Positions 59,474 to 64,000 of a DNA stretch of 64,000 nt are shown piece by piece (the first letter of the stretch is position 1; the number at the start of each line of letters is the position of its first letter). Position numbers and translations under genes: made by a program. Location: the NCBI RefSeq assembly GCF_002042975.1, contig NW_018150132.1, forward strand, positions 1,242,840 to 1,306,839, given 5' to 3'. The notes below the pieces were generated by a model that was not told the origin of the DNA, made no database searches, and worked only from the letters and a program-made list of their open reading frames with translations. This DNA is from Orbicella faveolata. Lineage: Eukaryota; Cnidaria; Anthozoa; Scleractinia; Merulinidae.

Positions 59474-59671
59474 TTAGTTCATCTTTTCAGTTATTTCATT
59501 GATTTTCCCGCGCATTGTTCTCAGCCTCTTTTGCATGTGGCCTCGATACCGTTTCTCGTCCCCAGGCTTTATCCTTACCTCCACATGTAAGTGGGTGACG
59601 GGCGACGCAGCACATTTGCGAGGGGGGCAGTTTCTTTGTTGTTCCTCTGGTGGAGTGCTAGAGCTTTTCAA
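59474..59671 (-). CDS. Possible small upstream open frame of the F-box gene
   Basis: 65 residues, beginning MKSSSTPPEEQQRNCPP and with a basic, helix-prone second half (GDEKRYRGHMQKRLRTMRGK). It ends 20 bases before the F-box start codon on the same strand, so it would lie in that gene's 5' leader and could act as a translational uORF. There is no recognised family, and chance is a real alternative. Confidence 0.25.
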   Translation of the reverse strand: MKSSSTPPEEQQRNCPPRKCAASPVTHLHVEVRIKPGDEKRYRGHMQKRLRTMRGKINEITEKMN

Positions 59672-62457
59672 TGTGAGTAACTTGCCTGCTGGAAGCCATT
59701 ATCTCAACTGTATTGTATTTGAATTTGTTGAAATGCATTTATCGATACCATCTTTTGGGACATAATTTTGATGTTGGAATGCCGTGAATCTGACTGTTAA
59801 ATTTGAAACTTCCAGTCTCGCCGATTTTATGATAATACATTAAAGCTCAAGGAAGCTTTCATTTTATTACATAGGTTTTATGGCTTGTTCTTCATGCTGA
59901 ATGAATTTGGGTAAGTACACTACAGTTAAAACTACGAAAAAGTTACATTTTCCGGTTAAACATGGCGACCATCCTGGTTGGTACTCCTCTCCTCCCACAG
60001 TCCTTTGCGGGCGCATAACAAAACGTTCTGTTGAAGAAGAATAATTGTTTGACCTTTTGTAACTTCAGTTTCTATGGCTATTTTGAAATTTAAATATCCC
60101 TTAGCTCTCCAGAAGCTTTCAAATAAAGATAATGTGGATAAAATTCTTTCATCTCCAATTTTCTAGTATACCAAAACCTAAGGATAGTATACAAAGAAAG
60201 ACAAGTTGAATAGTCTGGGGCCTTGCATTTTGTTTTCGGGCTAATGTAGTCTATCCTTTCCTTTTCTGATGGGAAAGTGAAGTTTTTTTTTTATGTAAAA
60301 CTTGAGAAAAGTACAGCAAGATATCAAAATATCATGTAAAATTTACTTAAATCAGTAACAATAATCCTGGTAGTGGGAAGATTTTTTTTGTCGGGAGAGG
60401 GGGGTTAGTAAAAATGATTATTAGAAGACTGATTATCTTCGCATGCTGAAAGGCGGGGCAGGAAAAAAATCCACAACCAATTGTCCTGATCTAGTGAATT
60501 GTTTCTCTTGTGCAAGTGAAAGTAAGTGCTTGGTGGTTTGTAGGCCAAGTGAAATAATAATTATTATTGCTTGGTGAATGATAATTTCCACTCAGAAACT
60601 ATTTCCAAACTCAAGACTGCAAAATGAGCAGACCTGCCAACTCTCACAATTCTGCTGCTAGTTTTAACCTTTTCTCACGGCCTCACGACAAGACTCCCAA
60701 TCATATGGTTTTTGGGGAAAATTCTGACATATTACCTTGTTGAAGAATAAAAAGGAAAATTAATGAGGAATGCTAGTGCCAAAAAATAATATGATAATAT
60801 AGAAGAAAATTTTACTTGCCTACCATTGCATTTTTAAATAATTTGCACCATACTGTTTGATTTGTGCTTGTGTTTACTGTTTTTGGAGGCAAAAGTTAAT
60901 TATTAACCGGATCTCAATTCTATGTTGACTTTCCTTGTAGCCTTTGCAAGTTCATGCGACATTTGCAGCATGTGAACACCATTGCAATCGGCAAAAATGG
61001 CAAAAACAAGGATTCATTAATTGTTTATCTGGAAAAAGTAGAATCTCACTACTTTTTATAGAATCTTCAGATTTCCTTTCATCGAGGGTTGGTTGGTCTG
61101 GGTGAGTGAAATTGAGTTGGAAGCATTGATTAATTGAAAATCGAAGCTTACTTTGTGTGTATTCGTCCTCTGATCACACTTTTGTCTGCCCTATTAGCAA
61201 GTCATATTTAAGTGGGGCAAGTGAAAACTGTAATGTACAGGCCTTCTGGGCAAGTAGATTTTTTTTTCCTCCCCAGAAAGGGTTTGGACATTGTGGTTTA
61301 AATCTCAAACTGCAGTACTGCAAGTGTTAACTTAATTTACATCCTTGTTTGTTCATTTCTCTCCTAAGTATAAATCATTGCTGAGAAAATCTGCTAAGAT
61401 TGTTTTGTCATAGTTTTCAAAGGCTTTGAGGGTTGTAAATTACCTGTGATGGTGCAACGTTTTTAATTTTGTTTTTTCATGGAGTCTTAGAAACTTCTTA
61501 TGAAGAACATCTTTTACTTGTCATGTTGTTTCTTCACCAAAAGCCTCAAGTGTGATGAACTGCATTAATTCAACCATCTTTCGGGACAGAACTATTTTGT
61601 TGAAATGCATAGTCTGACTTGAGAGTTATGAAATTTGTTAGAGTGACTTTGTGCCCTAGGCTGTAGTCAATTTTTCACCCTTGTGCTGAATTTTATCTCT
61701 CCAGCTTGTATCACTAACTGACAACAGAAAAGAACTCCACACTCCATTTACTGTAAGTATAATAAATTATGTGACATATTACAACAAGGATAACAATACA
61801 AATCTTTATTTGTGCTCTGAAGATTTACATGTAAGAAAAATAAATTGATTCTAGGCTGAGTATTTGCAGATATAGAGATCACAGTCACTGAGAAATAGCA
61901 AATGCTATTCATGCTAAGTGGTTAGGCCATGCTGTAAAAAGTGAAAAAATCAAAAATACAGTAGAACTCTGGTAACTTGAACTTGAATAACTTGAACTCC
62001 CCCGCTAACTGAAACTAATTCCCCTTTCCCTTGGATCTGACTCCACTTTTCAGTCATTTAAACTCAGTTAACCTCCACTTGGATAACTCAAATTCCCCGC
62101 TAATTTGGACTAAATTTTGTTTCCTTACCTTTTCCCTTGATCAAAATTTACCCGCATAACTCGAATTCTGGCTCATGTAACTGATTACAGTTGTCATCCC
62201 ATTTGCTTTTCTTGTTGTGTTATTGGTGAAAACACTCAAAACTAACACAAATTATGATTTTGCTATGATACTAACCAGCAAAAACATTTCAGCAATCAGT
62301 AAAGTTTCCTTGAAATATTGACTTACAGCTGTAGGTCCTTCAAATTAATTATCTATTTCGGGGGGGAAGAAAGGGACCAAACCAACTAAAATACACTTTG
62401 CATTGAATGTTGCTGATTGACTTTGGTTTCGCCACAGTACTGCAGCGTCATTTCAAG
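59672..62457. other. Intergenic and leader region between the F-box and CSN2 genes
   Basis: The two genes diverge, so promoters for both should be here, probably near 59460-59700. No coding exon is seen. A 5' untranslated CSN2 exon is possible, since a 'gccacag' acceptor-like site occurs shortly before the CSN2 start. Confidence 0.4.
61958..62185. mobile_element. Probable pogo-like repeat (CAGTAGAACTC ...)
   Basis: Starts 'tacagtagaactctggtaac' and contains repeated 'taacttgaact', 'taactcaaattccccgctaa' and 'cataactcgaattctgg' blocks. The CAGTAGAAC start after TA is like pogo/Tigger-type ends; the right end is not preserved. Confidence 0.5.
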
Positions 62458-63789
62458 ATGTCGGACATGGATGATGATTTCATGTGTGATGATGAAGAGG
62501 ATTATGACCTGGAGTACTCGGAGGACAGTGCATCAGAGCCAGACGTGGATTTGGAAAACCAATACTACAACTCCAAAGCTCTGAAGGAAGATGATCCTAA
62601 TTCATCATTACAGAGCTTCCAGAAGGTGTTGGACCTGGAGACAGAAAAGGGGGAATGGGGTTTTAAGGCTCTGAAACAAATGATCAAAATCAACTTCAAA
62701 CTAGGTCATTACGAGGAGATGATGACCAGATATCAACAGCTACTCACATACATAAAGAGTGCCGTCACACGAAACCACTCTGAAAAGTCCATCAACTCCA
62801 TCTTGGATTACATCTCGACTTCAAAGCAAATGGAGCTGCTGCAGAATTTTTACGAGACAACACTGGAAGCTTTGAAGGATGCCAAGAATGACAGGCTGTG
62901 GTTTAAGACAAACACAAAGCTGGGAAAGTTGTACTTTGATCGAGGAGAGTTTACCAAACTAGCAAAGATCCTAAAACAGCTGCATCAGTCTTGTCAGACG
63001 GACGATGGTGAGGATGACCTCAAGAAGGGCACCCAACTTCTGGAAATTTATGCTCTCGAGATACAGATGTACACTGCACAGAAAAATAACAAGAAGCTCA
63101 AAGCTTTGTATGAGCAGTCACTTCACATCAAGTCAGCCATTCCCCATCCTCTCATAATGGGGGTGATTAGAGAGTGCGGTGGGAAGATGCACTTGCGAGA
63201 AGGCGACTATGACCTAGCTCACACTGATTTCTTTGAAGCTTTCAAGAACTATGATGAATCTGGAAGTGGGAGGCGCACAACATGCCTAAAGTATTTGGTA
63301 TTGGCCAACATGCTAATGAAGTCTGGGATTAATCCATTTGATTCGCAAGAGGCAAAACCGTACAAAAACGATCCTGAGATTCTAGCCATGACAAATCTTG
63401 TTAGTGCTTATCAGAATGATGACATTAATGAATTTGAAAAGATTCTCAAAACCAACCGCAAGAACATTATGGATGATCCATTCATAAGGGAACACATTGA
63501 GGATCTCTTGAGGAACATCCGGACACAAGTGCTCATCAAACTGATCAAGCCGTACACCCGTATTCATATTCCATTTATCTCCAAAGAGTTGAATATTGAT
63601 ACAGAAGAGGTGGAAAGCCTCCTTGTGTCGTGCATTCTTGACAATACTATTCACGGCCGCATCGACCAGGTCAATCAACTTTTGGAACTGAACAGAACAG
63701 GACAGAGTGTTGAAAGATTCCACGGTCTGGACAGGTGGACCACACAGTTGAATTCTCTCCACACTACAGTTGTAAACAAAATAGCTTAA
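62458..63789 (+). CDS. COPS2: COP9 signalosome complex subunit 2, intronless
   Basis: Scaffold subunit of the COP9 signalosome, which removes NEDD8 from cullins. The open frame gives 443 residues, the same length as human COPS2. It opens with the family's conserved acidic start ([20 protein letters not shown]), then [35 protein letters not shown] and [17 protein letters not shown]-like helices follow, then the C-terminal PCI region with [19 protein letters not shown] and the end [14 protein letters not shown]. An ATG 51 bases upstream adds 17 residues with no counterpart in the family, so the start at 62458 is preferred. The coding region has no intron, unlike the multi-exon vertebrate gene. 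Conservation is very high and the frame is clean, so it is almost certainly functional. Confidence 0.97.
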   Translation: MSDMDDDFMCDDEEDYDLEYSEDSASEPDVDLENQYYNSKALKEDDPNSSLQSFQKVLDLETEKGEWGFKALKQMIKINFKLGHYEEMMTRYQQLLTYIKSAVTRNHSEKSINSILDYISTSKQMELLQNFYETTLEALKDAKNDRLWFKTNTKLGKLYFDRGEFTKLAKILKQLHQSCQTDDGEDDLKKGTQLLEIYALEIQMYTAQKNNKKLKALYEQSLHIKSAIPHPLIMGVIRECGGKMHLREGDYDLAHTDFFEAFKNYDESGSGRRTTCLKYLVLANMLMKSGINPFDSQEAKPYKNDPEILAMTNLVSAYQNDDINEFEKILKTNRKNIMDDPFIREHIEDLLRNIRTQVLIKLIKPYTRIHIPFISKELNIDTEEVESLLVSCILDNTIHGRIDQVNQLLELNRTGQSVERFHGLDRWTTQLNSLHTTVVNKIA

Positions 63790-64000
63790 GCTATGTTTAG
63801 AAAAGTACTTGGATTAGAGATGTGAGCAATTATTGTGTGGATGTCTTTTTTAACTTAAACCAGGCTACCTGCTGTAAGTGTAGCTAAGAAAGCTCTACAC
63901 AGTTAGAGCATGTCTATTATATGTTATATCGTAGTAGATTTTGTTTGCTCATATATTTCCTGTTTACCGTGATTATAGAGGGCTGAGTCATGCTGTGTTT
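63790..64000. other. 3' flank of CSN2
   Basis: Presumed 3' untranslated region; no canonical AATAAA is visible before the window ends. Confidence 0.4.

Noticed and set aside
63382-63762. 126-codon minus-strand open frame
   Set aside because: Shadow of the highly conserved CSN2 coding sequence.
1-64000. Retrovirus-like, LTR or capsid-bearing elements
   Set aside because: No reverse transcriptase, integrase, protease or capsid motifs and no long terminal direct repeats were seen in any frame.

Overview
The window looks like nuclear DNA of a cnidarian, most likely a stony coral or other anthozoan. Its genes are intron-rich and strongly animal-like (radial spoke head protein, alpha-N-acetylgalactosaminidase, MSH3, eIF4A3, COP9 subunit 2). 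The base composition is AT-rich, and introns and intergenic DNA are full of short fold-back DNA transposons and a tRNA-derived SINE. The taxonomic call is inference; there is no rRNA or mitochondrial marker. Coding exons below were assembled by hand from splice sites and reading phase.

Layout. 1-3150: an internal or terminal exon of a minus-strand gene with several PPxY motifs, then a divergent promoter region. 3155-15440 (+): a complete 14-exon radial spoke head gene (RSPH4A/6A type). Its 5.6-kb intron 8 holds, on the opposite strand, a nested partial gene with a ten-cysteine Frizzled-like domain exon followed by Ser/Thr-rich mini-exons. 15441-20262: repeats only, with a complete hAT-like non-autonomous transposon, a 70-base C run and a 168-base N gap. 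20263-30662 (+): a complete 14-exon lysosomal alpha-N-acetylgalactosaminidase gene. 32642-41715 (-): two head-to-tail paralogues encoding secreted single-thioredoxin-domain proteins with unusual active sites (CTHC and CSDC); one has a long Gln/Tyr-rich tail. 43180-47533 (-): the last six exons of MSH3. 48139-54394 (-): twelve exons of eIF4A3, lacking only the last few codons. MSH3 (5' part missing) and eIF4A3 (3' tip missing) meet at a 25-base C run, which suggests an assembly join. 54395-58086: mostly repeats, perhaps one small gene. 58087-59454 (-): an intronless F-box/LRR gene. 62458-63789 (+): an intronless, full-length CSN2 gene.

The genes do not form a pathway; this is an ordinary stretch of animal chromosome. 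The two parts most worth pursuing are the nested Frizzled-domain gene with its phase-1 mini-exon cassettes and the tandem pair of secreted thioredoxin-like proteins. I saw no CRISPR array, functional tRNA or rRNA gene, and no retrovirus-like or capsid-bearing element.
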